Positions 12,190 to 23,952 of a DNA stretch of 64,000 bases are shown piece after piece. The stretch is taken from positions 183,339,983-183,403,982 of the forward strand of contig NC_073746.1 in NCBI RefSeq assembly GCF_029784135.1, read 5' to 3'. Each line of letters starts with the position of its first letter. Positions within the stretch are counted from its first letter, which is position 1. The notes under the pieces were generated by a model. The model saw only the letters and a list, made by a program, of their open reading frames with translations, made no database searches and was not told the DNA's origin. The position numbers were made by a program, and so were the translations under genes. Source of the stretch: Toxorhynchites rutilus septentrionalis. Lineage: Eukaryota; Arthropoda; Insecta; Diptera; Culicidae.

Positions 12190-14035
12190 CTTATAAACAT
12201 GAAAACCCTTGAAAATCAGGGAATATCAGGGAATTCAAACAATGTCAGGGAAAATCAGGGAATATCAAGGAATTTTGTCACAAATCTGGAAAAAATGAAA
12301 TTCCACCAATTAGAATTTGTTTATTGCAATAATTATAAAAACTAATGATACCAAAAAATTGTATTTGACTAGCTTGAATCCCTGTAGGTTTTTCAATATA
12401 TGTTATTTGCTTTTTCCTGAAGGTGAACTTAATACTTCCAAAGAGTAAACAGCGCAAAAGTAGACGGCTTTTATATTTGCGCTGTTTTTTGGCAGATATT
12501 TTCGCGTAAGCAGAAAGAGATGTACGATAAAATCATAAAGTTGTCTGACTTTCTTCCCCGACTGTCAGCTGAAGCAAGAGTATGGACTTTTGGCAATTCA
12601 AAACTATTTTTAAAAATGATTTCTATGTTACATAAAATATTACTATTATACTATTTTTACTGCAACATAGGAAGCATAACAATACTAAATACGAAATTCC
12701 AGGGAAAACTACCCTCCAAGGCCAATTTGGCTGCAAAATCCGGATATTTCGTTATAGTTGATCTACAATAGCTAGGATGCGGGCACTGTTCCGCATTCAC
12801 ATCGAGAGTCAGTCACATCCAGGTTGTATTGCTATCGATCATTTATTTATGCAATCAGTACTAGTAGTTAAGCTGGTTAAGTTGTCAAGCAAAGTACTGG
12901 TTTTAAAGCTTATGAAGCGTTGATGTATCCTTATCTTTCCGTCATTGAAGTCGATAAAAAAATGGCTGGAAAACGATTCGAGAAGCCTGACTACTGATTA
13001 TTTTGATATTTGAAGGATTTCGTGACGTATAGGGCTCCAGCCGACTTAGCACTGAAACAATATTACTAGCAACAAAAGCAACAGGTTTAGGGGGGTCTCC
13101 GTAGCCACATTGGTTGCGTATTCGCTTAGTAAGCAATCGATCGTGAGTTGAAAACTCAGGGCCCTCATTGACCATCTTTGTGTTGTTACAGAATAACTAC
13201 GTCCACGCAACAATCATCAGCGATGGAGTGTGACATGTACACGATTAAAATTCGGCTCTGTTACAGCTAAAATGCTAATGAGCCTAAAATAAACAAATGG
13301 GATAAAAAAAGCAACAGGTTTGTTCACTATGATCCAAGAAATGAACGACTGGAACATTTTTGGAAAGGATAGGTTTACAGTACTTTTTACCAGCAATGGC
13401 CTTTTGTATCTCGCGTGGAAATCCCAACGTTGAGAAAGCTTTTCCATTAATACCGAATGTTTTTATGAAAACATGAATGAGGAAACGATTCGACAAGAAT
13501 AGCCTCAAATGTTGAGCTGTATATCTAGAAGATGAAGAAAGCCGGGAGAAAGAAGCTTTTACGACAAATGATTCAGTTAATGAAACGGCAGAAGCCAAAT
13601 CTCTGGAGTTGAAACAAAGAAAATTTTATAAAAAGCACAGAAGGGAGTCAAAAGATTGCAAGAAAAAGTATTTCGTTAAAATCGTAACAGTTCATGAAAT
13701 TGATCCGAATGGAAATGAAAATGATTTATTTTCTACTATTATTTAAGGCCTCTTTCAAGATAATTTTGAACTGTATTAATAAATCCATTTTTTTATTTTT
13801 TACGAAACTTCTCAGTCGGTCGTAACTGAGTTAAACAATTACAAACAATTCATTTATTGCAAAATATTGACAGACGTCCTTAAATTTCGTTGTTTAAGCT
13901 AACTAAATGTCTTAGGAGCTACAGCTAAAGTACTTGTAGAAAATTTGATTACTAGTCTACATCTGAAAAATACTGGAAAATCAGGGAATGTCAGGGAATT
14001 ATTTTTCGGGTTTTGAGTCGACACCCTGTTAGGTT
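12190..14035 (+). mobile_element. Possible hAT-like relic
   Basis: The right edge reads tcagggaatgtcagggaatt, then gggttttgagtcgacaccctg (about 13980-14033), a type of end common in hAT elements. A frame at about 13400-13470 gives RGNPNVEKAF, similar to the hAT dimerisation motif SHGNADVERGF, followed by a lysine-rich tail to 13745. At 12220-12275 similar tcaggga phrases occur in direct, not inverted, orientation, so the left boundary is unproven. A SINE interrupts it at 13089. Confidence 0.35.
13089..13310 (+). mobile_element. tRNA-derived SINE (family A), short form
   Basis: It opens with GGGGGGTCTCCGTAGCCACA, carries a B-box-like segment, then ttgttacagaataactacgt and ends agcctaaaataaacaaatgg with a short A-tail. 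An exact 11-bp duplication, GCAACAGGTTT, flanks it (13078-13088 and 13311-13321). Compared with the copy at 47345-47846 it lacks an internal block of about 280 bp. Confidence 0.9.
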
Positions 14036-14746
14036 ATTTGAACTTTTATCCAGTTCCTGAGACGTCAATCTTTATAAAGACACATTTTTTTTACAAAAGC
14101 ATCAGTGAAAATACCACAAATTGTAATTTGTGTTCTCTTCTTCTTTTCTACTGATTGATTCTCTGAGCTCAAAAGAATATATTCCTTTCGTTTCGTGTCG
14201 AAATCCTCGAAATCCTTCAACTCGTCAGGATCAGTTCCGAAAATAATCCCGTTCACGACATTCAAATACGGCAAATTCCAGACATTCAAATACGGCGTTC
14301 ACGACATTTTGAATTTATTATTTTAATAATTGTATTAATAAAAGAGAGAATTTAATTTTCCTGTCGAAAGATATAATTGTAGCCAAATATAAATACACTA
14401 GTTCATAGTAACTTCCATTCCAGGATTACGTTTACACAGGTATAATTTCAATCTACCAATAGTTCATTAAATTTATTTGAGAATATAAATTTTTTGAACT
14501 ATTGGACTTATTGGGAATTTATAATTTTCCATAATTTCATAATCGTCTGGTTTACAATTAGATTACTCACGTTTTTTCCCTTTAATAATTCCAAATTTCA
14601 ATTCGAGGATATCAGTGTTCTAGTGATAAGAGATTGAAATAAGATCTAGTAATAAGTTTATGTTAAGTATACATAAGCTTCTTTGTAAGCCATATTGTAT
14701 TGCTCACCGGCCACCAATAGTATTGTACTCGGAGATAGCAAAACTA
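14036..14746. other. Unrecognised DNA
   Basis: Contains a local direct duplication of acattcaaatacggc at about 14256-14297. A 74-codon minus frame covers the same stretch but has no recognisable family. Confidence 0.35.
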
Positions 14747-15007
14747 CTTCTTGAATGGCGTTCACTGTGGATTGGCGTTCCCTGTGGATCTTTTGCCGTC
14801 TCAACGTATGCATTAACTAGCGTCATTAATTAATACATAGTTGAGATTTCTTAAGCTAACTAACACGCCTTGAATGTATTCCGACGGGGCAAGCTCTTGA
14901 ATATACGTGACCACAGTGCAAGTCGAAGGAAATTTCTTTGACGAAAAATCCCTCGGCCAGAACGGGAATCCCCGGCATGACGCTAACCACTCGGCCACAG
15001 GTGCACT
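14747..15007 (-). mobile_element. Feilai-like tRNA-derived SINE
   Basis: On the minus strand the head reads TGGCCGAGTGGTTAGCGTCA, a clear A box. It continues through a GGGGATTCCCGTTC-type segment, cttcgacttgcactgtgg and gttagcttaagaaatctcaa, to the tail gccattcaag. It matches my memory of the Aedes aegypti Feilai family. A 14-bp duplication with two mismatches flanks it (14733-14746 and 15008-15021), so it is an older insertion. Confidence 0.85.
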
Positions 15008-15021
15008 AGAGAGCAGAACTA

Positions 15022-15603
15022 ATCATACGTGAATTCTGTAGTTGTAAGTAATTTTCGGATCAGTTATTCATAGGACATTAGATTAAGTATAATTTACCGC
15101 TAAATAAAATTTAGGAAAAACATTAAACATTTCGCCACGAGCGTCGTCTATAGACGACATCCGCGCGATGAGCGTGTACGGGGACCCTGGGAACCCTGAA
15201 AAAATTTAATGGCTTGCGTGTTTTTGTGGAATCATTTCGAGAAGCAACGATTCTTTCTTGCCTTTGCGAGAACAATACACTAATTGGTCATATGTCGCAA
15301 TTTGTTTCTTTATATCAATGCACGTATTGCACTGAGTATTTAACGAGAGGCATCTTCAGCGCATTGCCATTCAACAAGCATCGAACACGCGTTTAACAGA
15401 TGCACACAGTTGCGGCGATAAATATGAAACATCGCGAGAATGACCGTTTATGAAAAATCGTTTCTTGACTCTCGGTCAAAACCGCCAACAAAGCTAGGAG
15501 CTTGTTACATCAGAAAAGAGCAAATGCGCACGAGAACAAATATGAATGGTAACTAAAAGTATCGAAGTACATACAAGAATCGAACAAGTTCTATGTTTCA
15601 CCC
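15022..15603. other. Unrecognised DNA with one palindrome
   Basis: A perfect 16-bp palindrome, GTCGTCTATAGACGAC, lies near 15144-15159 inside a GC-richer patch. No gene is supported. Confidence 0.4.
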
Positions 15604-15696
15604 TATAGTGGGGGCCAAAGTGTGCACCATACGGGGCAGAAGTGCGCACTTATTAAATTGTGCTTCTGAGGTAACTTGTAACAAAAAAAAACTATG

Positions 15697-15790
15697 GATG
15701 GGTTATACCTCTGATATAACCGCAAGTTGACGTAGGACTGCCGTTGGCTTAGTAATCAATTGTATTTCTTCAATTAGCAATAATCCCACC
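15697..15790 (+). repeat. Palindrome-family repeat end
   Basis: GGTTATACCTCTGATATAAC, cgcaagttgacgtaggactg and ccgttggctta match the termini at 26757, 63062 and, inverted, 19072-19125 and 53614-53672. It marks one end of a MITE-like family whose interior carries the tcctcggaa..caataat modules. Confidence 0.6.
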
Positions 15791-16559
15791 TCGGATGATC
15801 CTCATTGGGTACGATATCACCTCTGCGCAGTGCTATATTTTGTGTATTGATTAAATTATTGATTAAAATAGTGAATGAATGAAACTATTTACGAATTCAA
15901 TTGCAAACAAACCTCAATTTAAGTCAATTCATGCATTATGGTAGTAGTTATCACAGCAAATAGTTATCAACATTTTGCCTAATCATCAAACGGTATACGT
16001 AGAAGTTCAGTGAGCTGGCGACATGAAGGGATATCTTCCAATGCAGTCTTGAATAATCGGGCCAAAGCGTTGCATTTGTACCCGCTTCTGTAGACCGTGA
16101 TAGCAAAACGAATTCTGGAGTGTAAAAATGTTTGGGGGTATAAAAGTATTGCCGACTTGAATGTATCTGCAATGCCGATTCTCCCAACTTCTTGGTTTCG
16201 GAATCTGTATTGGGAAAACACATTCCGGTTTGCAAAAATGCAAACGAGTACAAAAGTACCCGTAGTTTTCATCTTTCTCATCTTTCTGGCTGCTTAGATA
16301 CGTTGCTCCGTTCTTGAGTTAAATCATAAGGAACGGACACCAAATCAATTTTGTTCATATAGATCAAGTTTATAAATACATAGTTACCTTCACTTGATTT
16401 ATTTGAAACTCATTGTTGAAAAATAAAACAATACTTATATGAAGTTCATTGTGAAAACATAAACATAAACGAAACATAACCGTTATTCAATTGAATGCAT
16501 GGTGAAGATAAAAACATTTTTCATTTGAAATTCATTTTGAATAATTTTTAAGCAACTGT

Positions 16560-16990
16560 TTATTTTTCTTCCTCATCTTGGATTTCGGTTTTGAGGATTC
16601 CGACGCTTTGCCTTGGAGCGCTTTTGCTTCGTTGAATTGTTGTGGGGATCGAAGAGACAGACGATAGTTCCTCATGAAGCTAGAAGCCCAATCTCTTTCT
16701 GCCAGTTTTCAAACTTGGTTGAATTCGTGCTGGAGGTTGTTGGCTTCCACAAAATCAAACGCCAGACGCCAGAAGCTTTGGCACATCTCAGCAGAAGTAG
16801 AAATGTCAATAAAAGAAGATTCAAATCATATATCACTTACTGACATGAGCTTCTTCCTCAGAGCTGATTCAGAAATCCCTCCCGAAGCCTCTGTCGGGCT
16901 ATTTGAACATTTCTGGAGTGCATTTCTTCAAATCAGTTTTCTTCTTGTGGGTCCCGTTAAAAATTTGGTTGAAAACATTTTATAACTTTT
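16560..16990 (-). pseudogene. Tigger-like transposase relic
   Basis: On the minus strand, frames can be pieced as ISSEEEAHVSK, then DVPKLLASGV, then LKTGRKRLGF and a run ending KTEIQDEEEK. This order resembles the CENP-B/pipsqueak DNA-binding region of jerky/Tigger proteins, where a DV-x-KLA motif precedes an N-x-L-x-H-x-F segment. Stops and shifts are frequent and no DDE core was seen. The match is weak and depends on frame changes. Confidence 0.35.
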
Positions 16991-17599
16991 TTTGAGAGCA
17001 AAACGCTGGTGCGAACTTTTGCCCCAAAATCAATTTTTGAACTAATCGAATTTTAAAAAAAAGCTCTTGAACCTTTTCACAAAAACGAATACGCACTATC
17101 ATCTACTATAGAATGAAGGTTTCCTTGACAATGTAGTTTCAAACTTTCCAGTTATTTTAGGATTTTCCCCAAAATTTAAAAAAATTAGATCAAAACATCG
17201 TAAAACTATTTTAACCTCATAACTTTTGCCACATTCATGAAATGTATCTTGTTTATATGTGTGAGCTGCTGGTGTAATAATGTACCAAACGAATACTCTG
17301 TTGTCGAATTTTTATGTTTAGAATTTTTATTGCTTCAAAAAAACCAATGCGCACTTTTGCCCCTAGCGCACCTTTGCCCGCACTACTCAAATCATTTGCA
17401 CTCTTCTCTTTTTTAGCCTGCTTTGCCATGGCTCGGATGGTTATGTTAATTGTAATGCCAGATGCACTTCAAGTGAAATATTCGCTAGCGTTCACAGCTC
17501 GAGGGGAAACATAAAACACGAAACGAGCAGAATAAGCGACCTTTGTTGTTTTGGGCACAGAATGATTTTGAGAATTTAGCTCAGAGGAGATGCAAAACT

Positions 17600-17806
17600 T
17601 ATACGCAAGCGACAGCTTACTTACTATGTAAGTGTGGAGTTTACTTCGCAAATATTCTCTTTTCGCTATTCCCCTTCGTTGTTTCTTTTCTAGCGGCTGC
17701 ATAACTTGCCCGTCATTGACAGCTCTGTTCAGGAAAGCATACAAATGAACAGAACAAATCTGTGGGGAAACCGGAATGCTTGCAATTTTTGACGTGGGAC
17801 TACGTC
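17600..17806 (-). repeat. Palindrome-headed repeat, truncated inverted copy
   Basis: Inverted relative to 1501-1906 and 33636-34030. It ends at GACGTGGGACTACGTC (17791-17806) and shares cattgacagctctgttc and acaaatgaacagaacaaat. The segment next to the palindrome differs: the large block around the gttaacgttaat landmark is missing. The sequence just after the palindrome, gaaagatttcgaatgcttat at about 17868, resembles the arm at 60280. Confidence 0.65.
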
Positions 17807-18059
17807 TAACCGGAATATATGGAGGGTAAAATGAAAACCTAAACACAGAACATGCAGGAAAAAAATGAAAGATTTCGAATGCTTATAGCTCGAACATTTC
17901 GTACTGGATAGGAGAGAAGTTTGCATCACTTGATAGGGAATATTTCTACGCATCTATCGCAACTAACAAAATGTTGTTTTTCATTAGATAAACAATTGAA
18001 TAACTGTAAAATATTAGACGTTATCTAAACGCCCTAACTGCATCGCTTTGATTGGTCCG

Positions 18060-18680
18060 ATTTACGGTTTCCCTAACACAGCCATCAAAACCAAGCAGCG
18101 CCTTGGGGAAATCGGCATTGCAAATACATGAAAGTAGGGGGACTTTTGTTCTCATCGAAAAATGTTCCCTAACGCAGACTTTAAAACCAAGCAGCGAAAT
18201 CGGCATTGCAAACACACGAAAGAGCCTAGAGGCGAGTGAACTGAAAAGTTTAAACCCTCTTAAAGCCAAAAAGAAGAAGAAGAACACACGAAAGTAAGGG
18301 GAGCTTTTGTTCCCACCGAAATGTGTTCCCTAATAGAGATTTCTAAACCAAGGTGCCTGGAGAAATCGGTATTTCAAATTCATGCAAGTCGGGGGTATTT
18401 TTGTTCCGACTGGAATGTGTTTCCCTAACACAGACTTCAAATCCATGAAGCGTGGGGAAATCGGCATTGCGAATTCATACAAATCGGGGGTATTTTTGTT
18501 CCGATTGAAATGTGTTTCCCTAACGCAGACTTCAAAACCGAGGTTTCTGGGGAAATCGGCTCTGCAAATAAATGCAAACTGCGAGTACTTTTGTCCTCGC
18601 TTGCCTTTGTGCAGAGTGGAATATGTCTGTCCTAACATGATCTTCTAAACTTAGGAACCTGGGAAAATCGTGCAGCCACT
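18060..18680 (+). repeat. Tandem satellite array, unit about 95 bp
   Basis: The phrase tccctaac(a/g)cagactt recurs with starts at about 18071, 18168, 18328, 18423, 18518 and 18630; typical spacing is 95-97. Each unit carries ggggaaatcggcattgcaaa and gggggtatttttgttccgac. The 160-base interval contains extra sequence including an aagaagaagaa run. Open frames across the array result from the repeat period and are not genes. Confidence 0.85.
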
Positions 18681-18689
18681 AGAAGCGAA

Positions 18690-19071
18690 TGAACTTCCCA
18701 GTTTCAAGCAAATTCGAGATTCGAGAAGTATGTACACTTTTGGGATGTAAACTTCAGAGGGAAATGTAAAATAAAATAATCGTTTGATATTTTTTTTGTC
18801 TTTATTGGAAAGATTTTCAGCCTTAGGCTGGTTCATCAAACGTTTGATAATTCTTCCGTACATATATTTTGTTCTAGTCATCATACCAAACGTAAAAGGT
18901 CCGTCATTAAATTTACTTGTAACGAAGAACAATCAATCACAATAAATGAATTGACTTTACACGGCATTTGTTCATTTTTTTCACTCACAGAGCAAATATA
19001 TTGAACTCAATTGAATTTGGAAACTGTTTCATTCAATCAAGAATTTAATCAATACAAACGAATGATTGCTA
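18690..19071. other. Unrecognised DNA
   Basis: A 93-codon minus-strand frame (18651-18932) exists but has no recognisable content. No repeat partner seen. Confidence 0.35.
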
Positions 19072-19330
19072 AGCTAAGATAGTTCCACGTCAACCTTGCG
19101 GTTATATCATAGATATAACCCACTCATTTTTTTTTTCAATGTCAACCATATACATACTTTGGGATTGTAATGTATAGCATATCAAACAAATCTTGGAATA
19201 TTTCCGATTCTATTGGTAAATCGTTAAAATCCGTTCGCAGCAAAATTTGTTATTAACGTTAACTTTATTTCATGAAAACGTGACCTGTTTTCTGAAATTA
19301 TGTTTCTGTAAGACGTAGTCCTACGACAAA
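19072..19330 (-). repeat. Palindrome-family repeat, inverted copy
   Basis: One edge is ccacgtcaaccttgcggtta with tatcatagatataaccca. The body matches 1501-1700 in reverse (ccattttt/ttgggattgtaatgta, gttattaacgttaacttt). The other edge is GACGTAGTCCTACG at 19312-19325. So both end types seen in this family occur on one copy. Confidence 0.65.
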
Positions 19331-19339
19331 AACTCTTTG

Positions 19340-20517
19340 CTATTTGACTTTGGACTTTTGTTTTCTTTTTGTTCAGTTTTGCATTGCACATTTGGGTTTT
19401 ACTCACGCAATATGACAATACGCTGAAGCGGTCACTCCACAGTGCATGGCTGACAACAAAGACACGTTGTTGTTGATTACAATACTATTGAAGCTACGAG
19501 GTGAGTGCGCAGGTCCAATATGATAGGCTAACAAGTCTATAAATATAAAACAACACTATCGATGAACCCGGTGAAATGAACATCAGCATCAACATGTCAT
19601 GAAGGTCATTTTTAATTGCATCTTCATTTTCGTCATGGTGTTCGAAACGTCAAAATTGAAGATCATTGCGTGTTAGTGAAAATCAAAGCATAAAAATTCA
19701 ACGTCAACCAATTGAGAGTGAAATCGATCAATGATAAGGGAAGGCTATTCATCACATACAATTCTTGTTTTTGGCGATAATATAAAATATGCCGATTGGC
19801 CGGAAATGACAAACACTCCCAATGGGTGAAATTAATAGACGAGCGGAAAACGAACATAATCTTATTCTGACTTCCGATTTAATGATACTGGCTCAAAATG
19901 ACCAGCAATGATAGAAAACCACTACGAAATGGGTATTGGGTGAAAGAGCTTTAACAGCAGAAGTCAAATATCGTATTCCGATGCCATTTCGAAAAAGAAG
20001 ATGGTAGCTTGTGGAGTGGATTTAGACAACGAAAGTATTAGAAACAAAGACAGCGTTACAGCGAAATGGCCGTAAAAGAGCATAGAAAGCGGAAACGGAA
20101 ACGGAATCGAAAACGGCAACGGAACGATCAGCTCTGTTCATCACTCAACGAAAACCATAAGGTTGCCTTTTCCGGATCCCTGGTCCTTTCTTTTTATTCT
20201 AAATATGGAAACAAAACACGATTTCAATAAAAATTCACTGCAAGCGATAATAATCAACTTGACTCTCCTGAAATTATTGAGTAAGAAAGGTGCCTGATCT
20301 TTAGAAAAAGATCGATCTTGATGGATTGATTTTCTAAACGGTGCAGGGATCGATTCACTGATTAAATCGGTACCGAAGAATCGATCTTTGCTGAATCGAT
20401 CTTTGAAAAATCGAATGCCTTTTTTTTATTTACTTGTTCTATATAAGTATTGTCTTTTATTTAAACATGAAATAAACATTTCACATTTCTATTCAAACAT
20501 CAAAGGTATTTCAGTTT
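19340..20517. other. Mostly unrecognised; simple repeat and promoter-like spot
   Basis: TATAAATA lies at 19538-19545. At 19600 an ATG opens a 25-codon frame with a hydrophobic start, MKVIFNCIFIFVMVF, and stops at about 19677. A degenerate (ggaaac)n run lies at about 20086-20126. None of this is enough for a gene call. Confidence 0.3.
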
Positions 20518-20752
20518 TGTTGGAGACAACTGGTAATACCAGAGAGGATCTACCACTTGGGCTCGCCAGTGACAGATTCGTTTGTCACTGGTATCGACGT
20601 CACGAGTGAAATAATAGAGCGGAGAGTTGTCGTTTCCGGGTAGATGAAGCACGCTATGTGTGTCACTTCATCATTGTCATTCGATCGTACAATAGATACA
20701 CGTTTTAATAAACTGAATAAAGTTAATTATTATATTATTTTATGCTACAACA
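20518..20752 (+). mobile_element. Possible solo LTR (copia-type)
   Basis: A 235-bp block starts TGTTGGAGACAACTGG and ends GCTACAACA, so it has matching TGTTG..CAACA ends, as in Ty1/copia LTRs. It contains a short inverted repeat (cagtgacagattc..tttgtcactg) and AATAAA-like signals near 20708-20720. No adjacent primer site, polypurine tract or second LTR is seen. I could not find a clean 5-bp target duplication, so the call is tentative. Confidence 0.45.
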
Positions 20753-20812
20753 TCTAGTTGCTTTATTGTTAATCACCTCGCGAATGACAAAACAAAAAGT
20801 TTGGAAAGATCG

Positions 20813-21160
20813 ATTTTCGCGATGATGATGAAGAATCGATCCGAAAAATCGGAAATCGGAAAGGAAAAGGTCGATCTTCTAAATATCGACCCCAGATCGC
20901 CCAATCCTATTCACTATCACTAATTTGACAACCTCGAAAGCTATCCAAATGTTGACATTATGTTTATAAAATTTGTCAGGTTGTGAGGTTAAAATTGATG
21001 TACACTAGAAAAAAAAACTATGAGATCGGAAAAATTAAAGGAAAAAGATCGATCTTCACGATTTTTTCGGGTACAATGAATCGATCCAAAAAATCGGAAA
21101 TCGACATGGAAAAGTTCGATCTTCTGAAAATCGATCCAAGATTGCCCAATCCTAGCCTGA
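20813..21160 (+). repeat. Pair of direct dispersed repeats rich in TCGATC
   Basis: 20813-20917 and 21040-21157 share aatcgatccgaaaaatcgg, gaaatcg, a tcgatcttctgaaaatcga-like block and end at cccaatccta. They flank about 120 bp of other sequence. A related TCGATC-rich stretch lies at 20300-20410. Non-coding. Confidence 0.65.
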
Positions 21161-21550
21161 ATGCAGGCTTTCCGAAATTCATTCGTGCTGTTTTCGTTCA
21201 ATATACTAAACAAAGTTCACGCGTCTCGGCTCTGTTATACTCATTATGACAGATGTGGTGTTGAGTTCCAACAGAAGAGAATTCATCTGACATTGGGAAA
21301 AAGTTAATTCCTTTATTTTTGAATAAATTTTGATAATTTGTGACACTGATCAGGACATCAAGAAACAATATCAACTTGACCATTTTACCGGGTTTTTTTT
21401 CAACATCCCTTAATCTCCGCAGTATCCTAAGTTACCTTGCCCAATATCTCCGAAAAATCCCATCCATACATGGTGCCCTGCTGAAAGACTTCTAGCTAAT
21501 TCCTAGAATCTAAAGGCGGAATTCGACCTATTCAACACGATAGGTGAGAT

Positions 21551-22326
21551 GGGGGTAAGACGGACATGTTAAAGAAAACTTCAATTGTATCTTTGGAAAC
21601 TCATGTTTTCAGCAGTTTCTTACAGTTCAATATACTGGTTTTCGAAATAACTGGCCAAAAGTTTTATAAAAATGTGTTTTTCCATGTTTTTTACTGAAAT
21701 TAAAACAAGCCGAAAAGTACAACATTTTTATCGGTGCGGGTGTAATGGACATGTAGTGGGGGGGGGATATGGACAGGTTCATAATATACGAAGCGTAGAG
21801 GTTTATTGCTCGCGAGAGGAATATTTTCACTCTCTCCCAGTGTTTGTGCGTCCAGTAACTGAAATACAAAAAGAGAAAACAATATAAAAAAGAGTTTAAT
21901 CCCTTCTTCCCTTCACTTTCCATCATGCATTGGATGTGATTATGGATATGACTGTCCATTTCACTCCCCAGTGCAATTACTTTACAATTACTTACGAATG
22001 AATTTACTTTTCCGTAGACACTCAATATCACTTCTCTGTCAACTCACAAACCGAAATATAACCATCAGCGAATTCAATTTTGGAATTAAACCACTCAAAA
22101 TGCTTAATATCGAAGCCGCAAAAGTTACATCCACACGCGGAATCATGTTCGATTTTCGGTTTTTGTTTCTCTCTTCCACTTTAGATCAGTATTCATTGTC
22201 ATAGGATGGTTTAAATATTATAGAACAGCATGTAGAAGGGTTTCCCATCAACAGAAATTTGAAATTCATAATGCAACTATACAAATCAACCACCTGCCCA
22301 TCATACCTCCACTGTCCGTCTTACCC
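21551..22326. mobile_element. Non-autonomous TIR element with GGGTAAGACGGACA ends
   Basis: GGGGGTAAGACGGACA at 21551 is matched by the inverted TGTCCGTCTTACCC ending near 22326. The same terminal phrase type occurs at 54341 next to a pogo/psq transposase fragment, so this may be a pogo-class derivative. Long open frames inside (for example 134 codons on the minus strand at 21627-22031) resemble no transposase. Confidence 0.6.
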
Positions 22327-22383
22327 GCGGCTCCCCTTCATGCTACAAGTTAAATGTATACAACAATCGATATGATACTTGCG

Positions 22384-22928
22384 TGGGGTCTTCGTAGCCT
22401 AATTGGTTGCGTGTCCGCTACTAAGCGAACGATCATGAGCTAATAACTCAGGGCCCCTCAACTGACCATCTTTGTGTGTTATTCTAGCTACTACGTCCAC
22501 GCAACAATCATCATGTGTCGGTAATCCCAGTCCCTTACCGCTCACATTACGATCTGCTGCATCGGTAATTGGTGCTAATTCTAACACAGCAATGGAAGCC
22601 TCATATCAGCAGTCCCGTTGTGAACAGTCCAACTGTGAACATTCGAACAATAGGAATATTCTAACGCCGAAAAAGGCGGCATGTGTTGTGTATCGATAGA
22701 AATGGAATACTCGGCATGTGTTGTGTATCGATAGAATTGGAATATTCTTAGGCCTAAACAGATACTGTGTTATACATAAAAAAAACAAATGTTTATCGAT
22801 GGATAGGAATCTTAAGCCTAAATAATATACAACAATAGTTATCTTAACATAAAAATGTATACGAATAAATTCGGCTCTGTGACAGCTGAATTGCTAAATG
22901 AGCCTAATAAACGGATGGGATAAAAAAA
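22384..22928 (+). mobile_element. tRNA-derived SINE (family A), long diverged form
   Basis: The head TGGGGTCTTCGTAGCCTAAT, the catctttgtgtgtta segment, the constant tail attcggctctgtgacagctg and an A-rich end place it in family A. An exact 12-bp duplication, ATGATACTTGCG, flanks it (22372-22383 and 22929-22940). Its 545-bp body has an internal duplication around gcatgtgttgtgtatcgata at about 22680 and 22714. Confidence 0.9.
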
Positions 22929-23564
22929 ATGATACTTGCGCGATTAAACGGTAATGCCGGATTTACAATCGTTCACATTGAGCGCGATTTTTTTTCTTCA
23001 ATAACGATTTTTATTCGTCAACCAATCAGAGCAAAGCGCGAAATTACCCGTGACAGTGCGAAAAAAGATAGAACTCTCCAAGCTTTTGTTGCGAAAATCG
23101 CGTTGCTTTGACAGGAGACGCTACATACATCAGACAGGTGGAACAAGATATGCTAGATGGGAGGAATGATATATCGAAAAAAAAATTCAGCTTTATTCAT
23201 ATGAACCGCTTCAATAAGTGAGAGCTAAGTCGATCACCTATTGCAAACATATTGCTGCATAATCATAATTATTTTTACACATTTTTGTTAATATCCTATT
23301 GAATTAGCTAGTTTTTCAATTATTAATTATCTGGAATACTTGCATTCACACATCTAACGATATAATTTTGTTCCACCAATCTAGTACGACCTTGTCCATA
23401 ACAAATAATGGCAGTATGATAAGAGGGATGCAGGTTTGACAGACAGATTATGACAGATTATCGCGTAATATCGCGCACCATTGTGAAGAGCTGCTCTGAA
23501 AAATAACGCGCGTGAGTCTATCGAATGCGATTAAAAGCCTGCATTGTAAAGGAAGCATAACTGT

Positions 23565-23952
23565 AACATGTTTGTATGTTTGTAGGAAATTTGACCCCCT
23601 TCCTGTTGACCGATTGATCTGAAATTTGGAACAAACCTTTATCTCTGCAGTCATTATAAATCTGCGTATTTCATGATCTAAAAAATCCAAGATGGCGGCC
23701 GCTACAAAATGGCGGATCACATATTTTCTCAACCCGTTATCAATATGGGTATCAAATGAAAGGGCTTGACTAGTAGAACACAGTTGTTCATGAAAAATGC
23801 AAAACCAAAATGGCCGCCACTAAAAAATGGCGGATTACATATTTTCTCAAAACCCCATCAATACGGGGAATCAAATGAAAGAGATTGACCAGTAGAACAC
23901 CGCTATTTATGAAAAATACAAATCTAAAATGGCCGCCATAACAAAATGGCGA
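23565..23952 (+). repeat. GGCGG-phrase repeat, copy 2, left part
   Basis: It shares cttcctgttgaccgattg and atctctgcagtcattata with 6885-7235. Within it an approximately 120-bp module repeats about three times: ccaaaatggccgccac, aaaatggcggatcacat, attttctcaa, atcaaatgaaaggg and cagtagaacac. The repeat is interrupted at 23953 by a TA-flanked element and resumes at 26494. Confidence 0.8.

Larger units (their letters stand above)
15604..17387 (-). mobile_element. pogo/Tigger-like DNA transposon 2 (composite)
   Basis: The left end has two copies of a GGGGCmAAAGTGYGC phrase (15608-15650). The right end has the same pair inverted (17346-17387: gcgcacttttgcccc, then gcgcacctttgcccgcac). Inside are a minus-strand transposase relic (16560-16990), a palindrome-family repeat end (15697-15760) and one stray unit of the 95-bp satellite (16110-16265). 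The exact outer boundaries are uncertain by a few bases. Confidence 0.6.

Noticed and set aside
12220..14033. tcaggga clusters considered as the two terminal repeats of one hAT element
   Set aside because: The left cluster is in direct orientation relative to the right end, so it is not its inverted partner. Only the right end looks like a terminus.
13089..15007. A- and B-box-like segments considered as tRNA genes
   Set aside because: The heads lack a complete cloverleaf and continue into SINE bodies with tails and target duplications.
18021..18648. Overlapping 80-100 codon ORFs on both strands
   Set aside because: They track the 95-bp tandem repeat and are a by-product of its period and composition.
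21627..22031. 134-codon minus-strand ORF inside the TIR element considered as a transposase
   Set aside because: It shows no DDE-type motif, no HTH and no similarity to pogo or other transposases.
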